A model generated the notes under the pieces. It was not told the DNA's origin, did no database searches, and saw only the letters and a list, made by a program, of their open reading frames with translations. The position numbers and the translations under genes are program-made. A stretch of 33,165 nt of DNA from Cyanobium sp. NIES-981 (GTDB lineage: Bacteria > Cyanobacteriota > Cyanobacteriia > PCC-6307 > Cyanobiaceae): positions 1 to 33,165 of the forward strand of contig CAMDEM010000022.1 of NCBI GenBank assembly GCA_945896675.1. Direction: 5' to 3'. Below are positions 1-8,857 of this stretch, piece by piece (within the stretch, counting starts at the first letter, position 1; the number at the start of each line of letters is the position of its first letter).

Positions 1-341
1 AGCCGGTGAGTTTGGAGATGAAGGTGGGCGATGGCGACGACACGGAGCTGTTGGATTTGTTGGCTGGGGATGGGGAGCTGCCGGATGAGCAGGTGGATGG
101 GGAGTGCCTAAAGGGGGATTTGCGTGCGCTGCTGGAGCGTCTGCCGGAGTTGCAGTGCCGTGTATTGAAGATGCGCTATGGGATTGATGGTGAGGGGCCG
201 GAGGGCGCCGAACCCATGAGCCTCACCGGCATTGGCCGGATCCTCGGCATTAGCCGGGATCGGGTGCGCAATTTGGAGCGCGATGGCCTGGCTGGCCTGC
301 GCCGCATCAGCGATGCCGTGGAGGCCTACGTCGCCAGCTAA
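1..341 (+). CDS. RNA polymerase sigma factor, group 2 sigma-70 family (C-terminal part)
   Basis: The gene is cut by the left window edge. The reading frame is open from base 3, and the GTG at 6 is internal, not a start. The visible ~112 residues hold the end of sigma region 3 (PVSLEMKVGDGDDTELLDLL, typical of cyanobacterial primary and group 2 sigmas) followed by region 4. A helix-turn-helix in region 4.2 (SLTGIGRILGISRDRVRNLE) would contact the promoter -35 element. The protein directs core RNA polymerase to promoters. Regions 1-2 are off-window, so primary versus group 2 cannot be proved. The divergence of region 4 from the strongly conserved RpoD1 form (for example SRERVRQLER) favours an alternative group 2 sigma. 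The stop is TAA at 339-341. Confidence 0.85.
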   Translation, partial: PVSLEMKVGDGDDTELLDLLAGDGELPDEQVDGECLKGDLRALLERLPELQCRVLKMRYGIDGEGPEGAEPMSLTGIGRILGISRDRVRNLERDGLAGLRRISDAVEAYVAS

Positions 342-366
342 TTTGACCTCTCCTGGCCGGGCGTCG

Positions 367-1095
367 ATGGAAGTGCTCAGCCTCTTCCCGCGCTACTTGC
401 TCAAAGGAGAGCTTGAATCGGCCTTGCTGGAGGGCCTGCAGCGGATGGCCAGCGATGTGTTGGCCCATCCGGAAAAGGCTCCCGATGCATCGGCCAAATT
501 GGCCGGCCAACTGGCGTTGCAGCTCGAACTCGGCCCCCAGTTTCCGGCGGTGGAGCAGCTCTGCCGCCACGTGATTTTGCCGGGCTGTGAGCGCTGGATT
601 CGCCACGTGATCGACCAGCAGCCCCCCGGGGGCAGGGGCCCCTGGGACGAAGGCCGTTACAGCCTGCAGATGATTGATGTCTGGCTGAATGTGCAGCGCG
701 CCGGCGACTACAACCCCACCCACACCCACGGCGGCACGTTTTCAGGGGTTTTGTTTCTGCAGGTGCCTCCCCAGATCACGGCCCAAAGCTTCGATGGCCA
801 GCTCTGCTTCCACGGCCCTGAGGAATGGCACATCCAAAGTTTCCGTACCGGCATGGCCCAATACATGCTCCCGGTGCCCGGCGAGTTCTACATCTTTCCG
901 GCCTGGCAGCCCCATTCGGTAGCCCCCTTCCGGGGCGATGGGGAGCGCTGGTCCATGGCCTTTAACGCCGTGGCGGTGCCCCACACCGGCAGACCCATGC
1001 CGGCCCCAGCCCAGCCTGTGTTGGGGCCAGCCCAGCCTGTGATGGGGAACGTCTCCCTCTCCACCTCCCGCGCCCGACCGGGTGGATTCGGCTAA
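367..1095 (+). CDS. Putative 2OG-Fe(II) oxygenase (TIGR02466-like)
   Basis: This 242-residue protein resembles the TIGR02466 / 2OG-FeII_Oxy_5 family. The pattern is a core with NPTHTHGGTFSGVLFLQVP, then a pGEFYIFPAWQPHSVAPF segment and a final RWSMAFNAVAV. Candidate iron ligands are H119 or H121 and H183. Members are expected to be cupin-fold, iron- and 2-oxoglutarate-dependent oxygenases of unknown substrate. I chose the ATG at 367 because the open frame upstream lies over the sigma factor gene and looks non-coding; no clear Shine-Dalgarno is seen. The C-terminal tail carries a perfect in-frame seven-residue repeat encoded by a 21-bp tandem duplication. The last 14 bases overlap the mutY start. 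Function beyond the family is unknown. Confidence 0.75.
   Translation: MEVLSLFPRYLLKGELESALLEGLQRMASDVLAHPEKAPDASAKLAGQLALQLELGPQFPAVEQLCRHVILPGCERWIRHVIDQQPPGGRGPWDEGRYSLQMIDVWLNVQRAGDYNPTHTHGGTFSGVLFLQVPPQITAQSFDGQLCFHGPEEWHIQSFRTGMAQYMLPVPGEFYIFPAWQPHSVAPFRGDGERWSMAFNAVAVPHTGRPMPAPAQPVLGPAQPVMGNVSLSTSRARPGGFG
1006..1047 (+). repeat. 21-bp tandem duplication, two copies
   Basis: Copies at 1006-1026 and 1027-1047 differ at a single base (t1021 versus a1042). The repeat is in frame with the oxygenase gene and duplicates a seven-residue PAQPV(L/M)G-like unit in its proline-rich C-terminal tail, just before mutY. It is probably a slippage product in a non-catalytic tail. Confidence 0.85.
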
Positions 1096-2233
1096 CGCTG
1101 CAGGCCGCCTTGGGGAGCTTGCCCCCGAGCTGCGCGCAGCCCTATTGGCCTGGGGGCAAGCCCATGGCCGCCATCAGATCCCCTGGAAGCTGACGCCAAC
1201 AGGCGCGCCGGCCTCCCCTGGCGAGCAGCTCGATCCCTACCCGATTTGGGTGGCGGAGGTGATGTTGCAGCAAACCCAGTTGCCTGTGGTGCTGCCCTAC
1301 TGGCGGCGCTGGATGGCGGCCTTCCCCTCCGTGGAGGCTTTGGCAGCCGCCGGCGAGCACGACGTGCTGCTGCTCTGGCAGGGGCTGGGCTACTACTCCC
1401 GGGCCCGGCGCCTGCACCAGGGGGCTACGCAGTTGCTGGGCCAGCCCTTTCCCCGGGACCTGGAGGGTTGGTTGGCCCTGCCGGGCATTGGCCGCAGTAC
1501 GGCCGGCAGCATCCTCTCTTCGGCCTTTGACCTGCCCTTCGCCATCCTTGATGGCAACGTCAAAAGGGTGTTAGCGCGCTTGACCCGGAGCCCCAGGCCG
1601 CCGGCGCGGGTGTTGGCGGGGTTCTGGCAACTGAGTGAGCTGGTGCTCGATCCCAGGCGGCCCCGGGAGTTCAACCAGGCCCTGATGGATTTGGGCTCCA
1701 GCCTTTGCACGCCCCGTCATCCCAGCTGCGGCACCTGCCCCTGGCAGGGGAGCTGCGCTGCCTACGCTGCCGGCGATCCCGCCCATTACCCCGTGAAGGA
1801 CGCTTCAAAACCGCTCCCCTTCCAGGTGATTGGTGTGGGGGTTGTTCTCAATGCAGCTGGCCAGGTGCTGATTGATCAGCGGCTGAATGAGGGGCTGCTG
1901 GGCGGGATGTGGGAATTCCCCGGTGGCAAGCAGGAAAGCGGTGAGGCGATCGAAGCCACGATTCGGCGCGAACTGGTTGAAGAACTGGCGATCGAGGTGG
2001 CGGTGGGTGAGGAGTTGATCAGCCTCGAGCACGCCTACAGCCACAAGCGTCTGCGCTTTGTGGTGCATCTCTGCCGTTGGCTCTCGGGCGAGCCCCAACC
2101 CCTGGCCAGCCAGCAGGTGCGGTGGGTGGATCCCCAAGATCTCGGGGCCTATCCCTTCCCGGCCGCCAACGCCAAGATCATCGCCGCCCTGTTGGAACGG
2201 CTTCAGCCTGGGGAGCGTGTTCCATCCGCCTGA
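1082..2233 (+). CDS. mutY: A/G-specific adenine glycosylase MutY with C-terminal NUDIX domain
   Basis: MutY excises adenine mispaired with 8-oxoguanine. The 383-residue protein shows the full architecture. The catalytic glutamate motif AEVMLQQTQ has E59. The helix-hairpin-helix LPGIGRSTAGSI is followed by catalytic D157 in ILDGNVKRV. The [4Fe-4S] cluster cysteines C209, C216, C219 and C225 have the C-x6-C-x2-C-x5-C spacing. A C-terminal NUDIX-like domain (about residues 255-375) follows, with the box GGKQESGEAIEATIRRELVE that reads 8-oxoG in other MutY proteins. The start is GTG at 1082, inside the end of the upstream gene. The TGA overlaps the ATG of the next gene by one base, so the two are likely translationally coupled. 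Confidence 0.95.
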   Translation: MDSANAAGRLGELAPELRAALLAWGQAHGRHQIPWKLTPTGAPASPGEQLDPYPIWVAEVMLQQTQLPVVLPYWRRWMAAFPSVEALAAAGEHDVLLLWQGLGYYSRARRLHQGATQLLGQPFPRDLEGWLALPGIGRSTAGSILSSAFDLPFAILDGNVKRVLARLTRSPRPPARVLAGFWQLSELVLDPRRPREFNQALMDLGSSLCTPRHPSCGTCPWQGSCAAYAAGDPAHYPVKDASKPLPFQVIGVGVVLNAAGQVLIDQRLNEGLLGGMWEFPGGKQESGEAIEATIRRELVEELAIEVAVGEELISLEHAYSHKRLRFVVHLCRWLSGEPQPLASQQVRWVDPQDLGAYPFPAANAKIIAALLERLQPGERVPSA

Positions 2234-3228
2234 TGGCGTTAATTCAGGTTCTCTGTTTTGGCGAGGCGTTGGTGGACCGGTTGGGTCCCCAGGCCGACTA
2301 CCTCGGTGGGGCCCCGGCCAATGGGGCCTGCGCCCTGGCCCGGCTTGGGACCCCCGTGGCCTGGCTTGGCCGCCTGGGCAACGATGCCATTGGCAAGAGG
2401 TTTGCCGAGCTGTTTGCGGCCCGCGGCGTGAATACCGCCGGCCTGCAATTGGACCGGGAGCGTCCCAGCCGGGTGGTGCTGGTGCAGCGCGATGCCACCG
2501 GGGAGCGGGCCTTTGCTGGTTTTGCGGGGGATCGGGGCCTGGGTTTTGCCGACCAGGCGGTGGATCGGCGGGCCTTGGCAGCTGCGGTGGAGCCGGCCTT
2601 TGGCTCTGCCCAATGGCTGCTGGTGGGCACCCTGGCCTTGGCGAGCCCCGCCTCAAGCGAAGCCCTGACCTGGCTGTTGCAGTGGGCCAAGACCGCGGGG
2701 GTGGCCCTGGCGGTGGATGTGAATTGGCGCCCCACCTTTTGGGATTCGGCGTCTCCGCCCGAATCGGGGCCGCCGCCGGCGGCCATCGCCCGGATCCGGC
2801 CCTTGCTGGAGCAGGCAGCGTTGATCAAATGTGCGGCCGAAGAAGCCCGGTGGCTGTTTGGCAGCCAGGATCCGGCCGTGATTTCGGCCGCCTTGAGCCA
2901 GCGGCCCGATGTGGTGGTGAGCGATGGGGCGAACCCCTTGCGCTGGTGCTGGGGCGGCCAGGCCGGATCCCTCGAGGCCTTTGCCGCAGCGGTGCTTGAT
3001 ACCACCGGGGCCGGAGATGCCTTCACGGCCGGGCTGTTGCACCGGCTCTGCGGCCAACCAGAGCTGCTGCAGTCTGAGTTGATGGGCGCCGGCTCAGTTG
3101 CAGACGTGCGCGAAACCATGCGCTTTGCCAGTGCCTGCGGCGCTTTGGTGTGTGAGGGCGAAGGAGCGATTGATCCCCAGCCCACGGAAGCGGCGGTGGG
3201 GGCCTTTCTCAACGGCCGGCCGGGGTGA
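2233..3228 (+). CDS. PfkB-family carbohydrate kinase (fructokinase-like)
   Basis: This 331-residue ribokinase/PfkB-fold enzyme should phosphorylate a sugar, probably fructose, in the cytosol. The N-terminus carries the substrate-binding signature (GEALVDRLG, then YLGGAPANGACALARLG). The C-terminus carries the ATP/anion-hole signature DTTGAGDAFTAGLL, with D262 as the expected catalytic base. The N-terminal pattern best matches fructokinases, but I cannot exclude another sugar. The ATG at 2233 shares its A with the mutY stop (TGATG). The 3' end overlaps the convergent tsaE gene by 20 bases. Confidence 0.88.
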   Translation: MALIQVLCFGEALVDRLGPQADYLGGAPANGACALARLGTPVAWLGRLGNDAIGKRFAELFAARGVNTAGLQLDRERPSRVVLVQRDATGERAFAGFAGDRGLGFADQAVDRRALAAAVEPAFGSAQWLLVGTLALASPASSEALTWLLQWAKTAGVALAVDVNWRPTFWDSASPPESGPPPAAIARIRPLLEQAALIKCAAEEARWLFGSQDPAVISAALSQRPDVVVSDGANPLRWCWGGQAGSLEAFAAAVLDTTGAGDAFTAGLLHRLCGQPELLQSELMGAGSVADVRETMRFASACGALVCEGEGAIDPQPTEAAVGAFLNGRPG

Positions 3229-3715
3229 TCCAGGCCGTGCGCCCCGCATCGGGATCGGCTGGATCGCGCAACTCCAGCCCCACCTGCCAGGCCTCTGGCG
3301 GCAGGACGCTCAAGCGCTCGGGCCATTCCACCGCCAGCACGGCCCCCAGGGCTAGGGCCTCCTCCTCTTCCTGGGCCAGCAGTTCATCGGCCGCGGCGGC
3401 CAGCTCGAGCCGGTAGAGATCGAGGTGCACCAGGGCCCGGCGCCCCTGGCCTTGGTAGTGCTGGGCCAGGGCAAAGGTGGGGCTGGTGATCGGCTCGTCG
3501 ATGCCGAGGCCCCTGGCCAGGCCTTGCACCAGGCAGGTTTTGCCGGCACCGAGATCCCCTAGCAGCAGCAGGATGCTGCCTGGGGGCAGTTGCCCAGCCA
3601 ATTCCCGCCCCAGGGCCTGGGTGGCGGCCGCATCAGGGAGCTCGCGCTTCTGCTGGAGCTGGCTTTGCTGGATCACGGCGGGCGCAGGCTTCCAAGACCT
3701 CCTAGTAGATTGCAT
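3209..3715 (-). CDS. tsaE: tRNA N6-adenosine threonylcarbamoylation ATPase TsaE
   Basis: TsaE (YjeE) is the ATPase partner of TsaB/TsaD in making t6A37 on ANN-decoding tRNAs. Visible signatures are the Walker A GDLGAGKT, the switch-like [19 protein letters not shown] and the late VEWPERL segment, all in the family order. The full frame gives 168 residues. The ATG at 3715 would add a 13-residue, poorly family-like leader. A GTG at 3676 (residue 14) is a plausible alternative start and would give a length nearer the ~150 residues usual for TsaE. It is convergent with the PfkB gene, overlapping it by 20 bases, and divergent from ahcY. Confidence 0.92.
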   Translation of the reverse strand: MQSTRRSWKPAPAVIQQSQLQQKRELPDAAATQALGRELAGQLPPGSILLLLGDLGAGKTCLVQGLARGLGIDEPITSPTFALAQHYQGQGRRALVHLDLYRLELAAAADELLAQEEEEALALGAVLAVEWPERLSVLPPEAWQVGLELRDPADPDAGRTAWITPAGR

Positions 3716-3812
3716 TCAAGCGAGCCCGAAGCCTCGGCGACTCCGCAGCATTTTCCATACCCTCCTCCCAGCCGGGAGCGAGTTGACCCCCAGAACGAAC
3801 CGGAGAAAACCC

Positions 3813-5240
<1,428 letters not shown>

Positions 5241-5272
5241 TCGCTTGGTGGCCTGAGTACAGCTAGCTGTTC

Positions 5273-5299
5273 AGCCCGGCCCTAAGGCCGGGCTTTTTT
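5273..5299 (+). terminator. Rho-independent terminator after ahcY
   Basis: An eight-base-pair G/C stem (5274-5281 with 5286-5293), closed by a CTAA tetraloop, is followed by six T residues (5294-5299). It begins 33 bases after the ahcY stop codon. Confidence 0.93.
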
Positions 5300-5364
5300 G
5301 TTGGCAAGCCATCCACAGGGGTTGCCAGACCATGCACCACAATCACTCCAACAAGGATGGCGGC

Positions 5365-6024
5365 ATGGGGATTGGCGAACTGGTGCAGCAGCTGCCCCAA
5401 TGGATCGGTGCGGCGGTGGAGGCCAACCCTTGGTTGGGTTACGGGGCCATCTTTGCGGCCATGTTCCTGGAGAACATCTTCCCGCCGATCCCCTCCGAAT
5501 TGATCATGCCCCTGGGGGGCTTCTACGTGCATCAGGGGCAGCTGCACTTGATTCCGGTGGTGTTGGCGGGGTTGCTCGGCACCGTTTTGGGGACCCTGCC
5601 CTGGTATTGGATCGGGCGGTTGATCAATGAGGAGCGCCTGGAACAGTGGCTGAACCGTTATGGCCGCTGGATTGGGGTCAGCACGAAGGAGCTGCAGCGC
5701 AGTCGCAACTGGTTTGCCCGCTTTGGCACGGCCCTGGTTTTTTGGGGCCGCCTGTTACCGGGGGTTCGCACCCTGGTCTCGGTGCCTGCAGGCATTGAGC
5801 TCATGCCGATGGCGCCTTTTCTGCTGTGGACTACCGCCGGCAGTTTCATCTGGACGCTGGTGCTCACCCTTGCGGGCTTGGCCCTTGGTGAGGGTTACAC
5901 CAACGTGGAGCACTGGCTCGAGCCCGTCTCCAAGGTGGTGAAGGTGATCTTGGTGCTGGGTGGTGCGGCCTTTGTGGCCTGGCTGGGGCTGCGCATTTGG
6001 AAGCGGCGCAACACCAGCCATTAG
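5365..6024 (+). CDS. DedA-family inner membrane protein
   Basis: DedA proteins are polytopic membrane proteins linked to envelope homeostasis; some act as undecaprenyl-phosphate or phospholipid flippases. The family hallmarks are clear: ENIFPPIPSELIMPLGGF near the N-terminus, the GRLLPGVRTLVSVPAGIELM motif in the middle, and several hydrophobic helices, ending in a basic KRRNTSH tail. I prefer the ATG at 5365 (219 residues), which has AAGGA at 5352-5356 at good spacing. An in-frame ATG at 5332 would add an 11-residue histidine/asparagine-rich leader with no clear ribosome site. Its stop lies five bases from the convergent ssb stop. The transported lipid is not predictable from sequence. Confidence 0.9.
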   Translation: MGIGELVQQLPQWIGAAVEANPWLGYGAIFAAMFLENIFPPIPSELIMPLGGFYVHQGQLHLIPVVLAGLLGTVLGTLPWYWIGRLINEERLEQWLNRYGRWIGVSTKELQRSRNWFARFGTALVFWGRLLPGVRTLVSVPAGIELMPMAPFLLWTTAGSFIWTLVLTLAGLALGEGYTNVEHWLEPVSKVVKVILVLGGAAFVAWLGLRIWKRRNTSH

Positions 6025-6028
6025 GCGA

Positions 6029-6415
6029 TCAGAAGGGCACTTCCTCGTCGCTGGGCTCGCCACCGCCAAAACCACCGCCAAAGCTGCCGCCTTCGGCATC
6101 GCGCTTGGAGCCGAGCAGTTCCAGCCGATCGACGCGGATGACGGGCTTGGTGCGCTCTTCGCCGCTGGCCCGATCGGTCCAGCGGTCCAGCTTGAAGCTG
6201 CCGATGATGCCCACCAGGGAGCCCTTACGGACGTAGTCCGCGGCGACTTGGGCCTGCTTGCCCCAGATCTCCAGGTTGAACCAGTCGGGTTCGTCGCCCG
6301 AGCTGCGGCGGTTGACGGCGAGGGTGAGGTTGGCCACCACGCTGCCGGATTCGAAGTAGCGAACTTCAGGGTCGCGGCCGGCCCGGCCCACAAGGGTGAT
6401 CGAATTAACGCCCAT
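6029..6415 (-). CDS. ssb: Single-stranded DNA-binding protein
   Basis: SSB coats single-stranded DNA during replication, recombination and repair. The 128-residue protein begins MGVNSITLVGRAGRDPEVRY, carries an OB fold (DWFNLEIWGKQAQVAADYVRKG, then GSLVGIIGSFKLDRW), a glycine-rich linker (GGSFGGGFGGG), and the acidic C-terminal tip DEEVPF used for partner binding. The ATG at 6415 is chosen over the in-frame ATG at 6442 because it matches the family N-terminus and has AAGGAG seven bases upstream on the minus strand. The glycine linker is short. It is divergent from mreB. Confidence 0.95.
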   Translation of the reverse strand: MGVNSITLVGRAGRDPEVRYFESGSVVANLTLAVNRRSSGDEPDWFNLEIWGKQAQVAADYVRKGSLVGIIGSFKLDRWTDRASGEERTKPVIRVDRLELLGSKRDAEGGSFGGGFGGGEPSDEEVPF

Positions 6416-6438
6416 GGCGTATCTCCTTTTGAATTGAA

Positions 6439-6477
6439 TCAATGACGTCAGTCAATGATGCGGCACCCGGTTCGGGT
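6439..6477. promoter_or_regulatory. Candidate regulatory repeats in the ssb/mreB divergent region
   Basis: Two direct copies of TCAATGA (6439-6445 and 6452-6458) flank a perfect TGACGTCA palindrome (6443-6450). A small hairpin ACCCG-GTT-CGGGT (6465-6477) follows. These lie upstream of both divergent genes. Their role as operators is inferred; no known motif is matched. Confidence 0.3.
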
Positions 6478-6524
6478 TCCACCGTTGATCAGTTCCACCC
6501 TTTAGCCCGGCTGTAACACCGCCC

Positions 6525-6530
6525 TATGAT
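6525..6530 (+). promoter_or_regulatory. Candidate -10 element for mreB
   Basis: TATGAT matches the bacterial -10 consensus at five of six positions and sits 25 bases before the preferred GTG start of mreB. No good -35 hexamer is seen at the usual distance. The element overlaps the upstream in-frame ATG at 6526, which argues against that ATG as the start. Confidence 0.4.
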
Positions 6531-6555
6531 TTGGCCCTTGAAGGCCAGGGATTTC

Positions 6556-7602
6556 GTGTTTTTCCGTCGTTTCCAGTTTTCGCGCGATATCGGGATTGAC
6601 CTGGGAACAGCCAACACCCTGATGTACGTGTCCGGCAAGGGCATTGTGCTGCAGGAACCCTCCGTGGTGGCCTTGGATCTGGAGAAGGGCGTGCCCCTGG
6701 CAGTGGGCAATGAGGCCAAGCTGATGCTCGGCCGGACCCCCGGCAACATTCGGGCCGTGCGTCCGTTGCGGGATGGCGTCATCGCTGACTTCGATGCCGC
6801 TGAGCAGATGATCAAAACCTTCATCCGCAAGGGCAACGAGGGCCGCGGCATCGTGGCGCCCCGCCTGGTGATTGGTATTCCCAGTGGCGTTACCGGTGTC
6901 GAGCGCCGCGCCGTGCGCGAGGCCGGTTTGGCCGGCGCCAGGGAAGTGCACCTGATTGATGAGCCCGTGGCAGCGGCCATTGGTGCTGGTCTGCCCGTGA
7001 CCGAGCCCGTCGGCACGATGATCGTGGATATCGGTGGCGGCACCACGGAAGTGGCGGTGCTCAGCCTGGGCGGCACCGTAATGAGCGAGTCGGTGCGGGT
7101 GGCTGGCGACGAGCTCAGTGATGCGATTGGCGTCTATCTGAAGAAGGTGCACAACCTGGTGGTGGGTGAGCGCACTGCCGAAGACATCAAAATTCGCATT
7201 GGTTCGGCCTTCCCGGACGATGCCCACGACAACACCTCAATGGATGTGCGCGGCCTGCACCTGCTTTCGGGCCTGCCCCGCACCATCAACGTGCGCGCTG
7301 GCGACATCCGCGAAGCGATGTCCGAGCCCCTCAACGTGATCGTGGAGGCGGTGAAGCGCACCCTGGAACGCACCCCGCCTGAGCTGGCTGCCGACATCGT
7401 GGACCGCGGCATCATGCTGGCCGGGGGCGGTGCCTTGGTACGGGGTATCAGCGACCTGATCAGCCATGAGACCGGGATCCTCACCCATGTGGCCGAAGAC
7501 CCCCTGCTCTGTGTGGTCAACGGTTGCGGCATGGTCCTTGAGGACTACAGCCGGCTGCAGCGGGTGCTCGATACCCCTGACTTCGCCCGCCATTCCACCT
7601 AA
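6556..7602 (+). CDS. mreB: Rod shape-determining protein MreB
   Basis: MreB is the bacterial actin that guides lateral wall synthesis at the membrane. The 348-residue protein shows the actin-fold motifs: phosphate 1 loop DIGIDLGTANTLMYV, LVIGIPSGVTGVERRAVREA, phosphate 2 loop MIVDIGGGTTEVAVLSLGG, and the adenosine motif IMLAGGGALVRGISDLI. I prefer the GTG at 6556 (VFFRRFQFSRDIGIDLG), which gives the usual family N-terminus and follows an AGG at good spacing. An ATG at 6526 would add 10 residues but overlaps a likely -10 box. It is the first gene of mreB-mreC-mreD; mreC starts five bases after its stop. Confidence 0.96.
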   Translation: MFFRRFQFSRDIGIDLGTANTLMYVSGKGIVLQEPSVVALDLEKGVPLAVGNEAKLMLGRTPGNIRAVRPLRDGVIADFDAAEQMIKTFIRKGNEGRGIVAPRLVIGIPSGVTGVERRAVREAGLAGAREVHLIDEPVAAAIGAGLPVTEPVGTMIVDIGGGTTEVAVLSLGGTVMSESVRVAGDELSDAIGVYLKKVHNLVVGERTAEDIKIRIGSAFPDDAHDNTSMDVRGLHLLSGLPRTINVRAGDIREAMSEPLNVIVEAVKRTLERTPPELAADIVDRGIMLAGGGALVRGISDLISHETGILTHVAEDPLLCVVNGCGMVLEDYSRLQRVLDTPDFARHST

Positions 7603-7607
7603 ACGTC

Positions 7608-8360
7608 ATGCAGGCTGGCCCCAGGCTGCGCCTCCCGCCCGTCAGGCTGATCCTGCAGGTTTGGCCCTTGGCGCTGCTGGTGGTTGCTGGCGTAGCCATT
7701 CGGCTCAGTAAGGGAGCCGGGGTGGCCGATGCCTATGCGGTTCTGAGTCGCCCCTTTTGGCCAGGCCCCGCCCAAGGCGAATGGGTCAGGCAGGCCCAGC
7801 GGCTGGAGGATCAAACCCGGCTGCGTCAGCTCAGCGCCGACAACCAGCGCCTGCGCCAGCTGCTCCAGCTGCGCAGTCAGTTGCCTAAAGAGTTGCTTGC
7901 GCCAGTGATTTCTAGGGATCCCGGCGGCTGGTGGCAGCAGCTGGTGATCGGCCAAGGATCCATCCAAGGCGTCACGCCGGGGGATCCGGTGGTGGCCCCC
8001 GGCGGGCTGGTGGGTCGCGTCGCCAGCGTGACTCCCACCACGGCCAGCGTGGCCCTGCTCACCGATCGCAGCAGCCATGTGGGCGTTTGGGTGCCCCGTA
8101 CCCAGCAGCATGGCTTGCTTACGGGGTTGGGCTCGAGCCGGCCTCTGCTGCGCTTTCTGGATAAGGATCCCGGGGTGCGGCCTGGCGATGTGGTGATGAC
8201 CTCCCCCGCCAGCACCCTGGTGCCCCCCAATATCAGTGTGGGGGTGATCCAGTCGGTGAATGGGATGGCCTCACCAGCTCCGGAGGCGGTGGTGCAACTC
8301 AGTGCCACGGCTGGTTTCGTCGATTGGGTGCGGGTTCTGTTGCGCCCAGGCCGGCCATGA
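7608..8360 (+). CDS. mreC: Rod shape-determining protein MreC
   Basis: MreC is a bitopic membrane protein that scaffolds the elongation machinery in the periplasm. The 250-residue protein has one N-terminal membrane segment (about residues 14-31), a short coiled-coil-like stretch (QAQRLEDQTRLRQLSADNQRLRQLLQL), and then the paired beta-barrel domain with the conserved VISRDPGGWWQQLVIGQGS, GDPVVAPGGLVGRV and LLTDRSSHVGVWV. A second conserved block, GDVVMTSPASTLVPPNISVG, follows. Its TGA overlaps the mreD ATG (ATGA), so the two are translationally coupled. Confidence 0.94.
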   Translation: MQAGPRLRLPPVRLILQVWPLALLVVAGVAIRLSKGAGVADAYAVLSRPFWPGPAQGEWVRQAQRLEDQTRLRQLSADNQRLRQLLQLRSQLPKELLAPVISRDPGGWWQQLVIGQGSIQGVTPGDPVVAPGGLVGRVASVTPTTASVALLTDRSSHVGVWVPRTQQHGLLTGLGSSRPLLRFLDKDPGVRPGDVVMTSPASTLVPPNISVGVIQSVNGMASPAPEAVVQLSATAGFVDWVRVLLRPGRP

Positions 8361-8857
8361 GCAGCTTGGCGCTCCGGGGTTGGAACGCAGCCACGGCCCT
8401 GTTGGTGCCCTTGTTCACGTTGGCGGCTCCGGGGTTCCTCAAGCTGGGTGATGCGGGCCCTGCCTGGGCGGTGCTGTGGCTATTGCCCTGGGCCTTGGTG
8501 GATGGGGCCCGCTCGGGGGTTCTGGCTGGGTTGCTGTTGGGCTTGGTGCTCGATGGCCTGCATCTCGGTCCGATCAGCCAAATTCCCGCCTTGATGGTGC
8601 TGGGTTGGTGGTGGGGCCGGTTGGGCCGCAAGGGTTTGCCGATCGAGCGCAGCTTCAGCTTGGGGCTTTTGGCCCTGCTGGGCAGCGCTTTTGTGGGGCT
8701 CACCTTGATCCTGCAGCTCGCTGTGGTCGGAGAGTTGCAGGGGCCCGTGCTCTACACCTGGTTGAGCCAAACCCTGCTGACGGCCCTGCTCGCTCCGATG
8801 GTCTGTTCACTGCAGTTGCTGCTTTGGCGGCAACAGGTTTCAGGAGGGCGTCGCTAG
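8357..8857 (+). CDS. mreD: Rod shape-determining protein MreD
   Basis: This 166-residue, very hydrophobic protein has about five membrane segments and sits directly after mreC, the standard place for mreD. MreD is an integral membrane partner of MreC in the elongasome. Sequence conservation in the family is weak, so the call rests on topology, size and position; the segment GVLAGLLLGLVLDGLHLGPI fits the MreD pattern. The ATG at 8357 overlaps the mreC stop. A strong AGGAGG within its last codons (8842-8848) serves the next gene, whose ATG directly abuts the mreD TAG. Confidence 0.88.
   Translation: MSSLALRGWNAATALLVPLFTLAAPGFLKLGDAGPAWAVLWLLPWALVDGARSGVLAGLLLGLVLDGLHLGPISQIPALMVLGWWWGRLGRKGLPIERSFSLGLLALLGSAFVGLTLILQLAVVGELQGPVLYTWLSQTLLTALLAPMVCSLQLLLWRQQVSGGRR

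Noticed and set aside
2298-3326. 342-residue minus-strand frame over the PfkB gene
   Set aside because: Antisense to a clear sugar kinase, rich in Arg/Ala/Ser without motifs.
3716-3812. Possible S-adenosylhomocysteine riboswitch before ahcY
   Set aside because: The leader lacks the conserved SAH-riboswitch core, and I could not fold a matching pseudoknot.
3477-3812. N-terminal extension of ahcY
   Set aside because: The extra 112 residues run antisense to tsaE and match no AhcY; the GGAGA before 3813 marks the true start.
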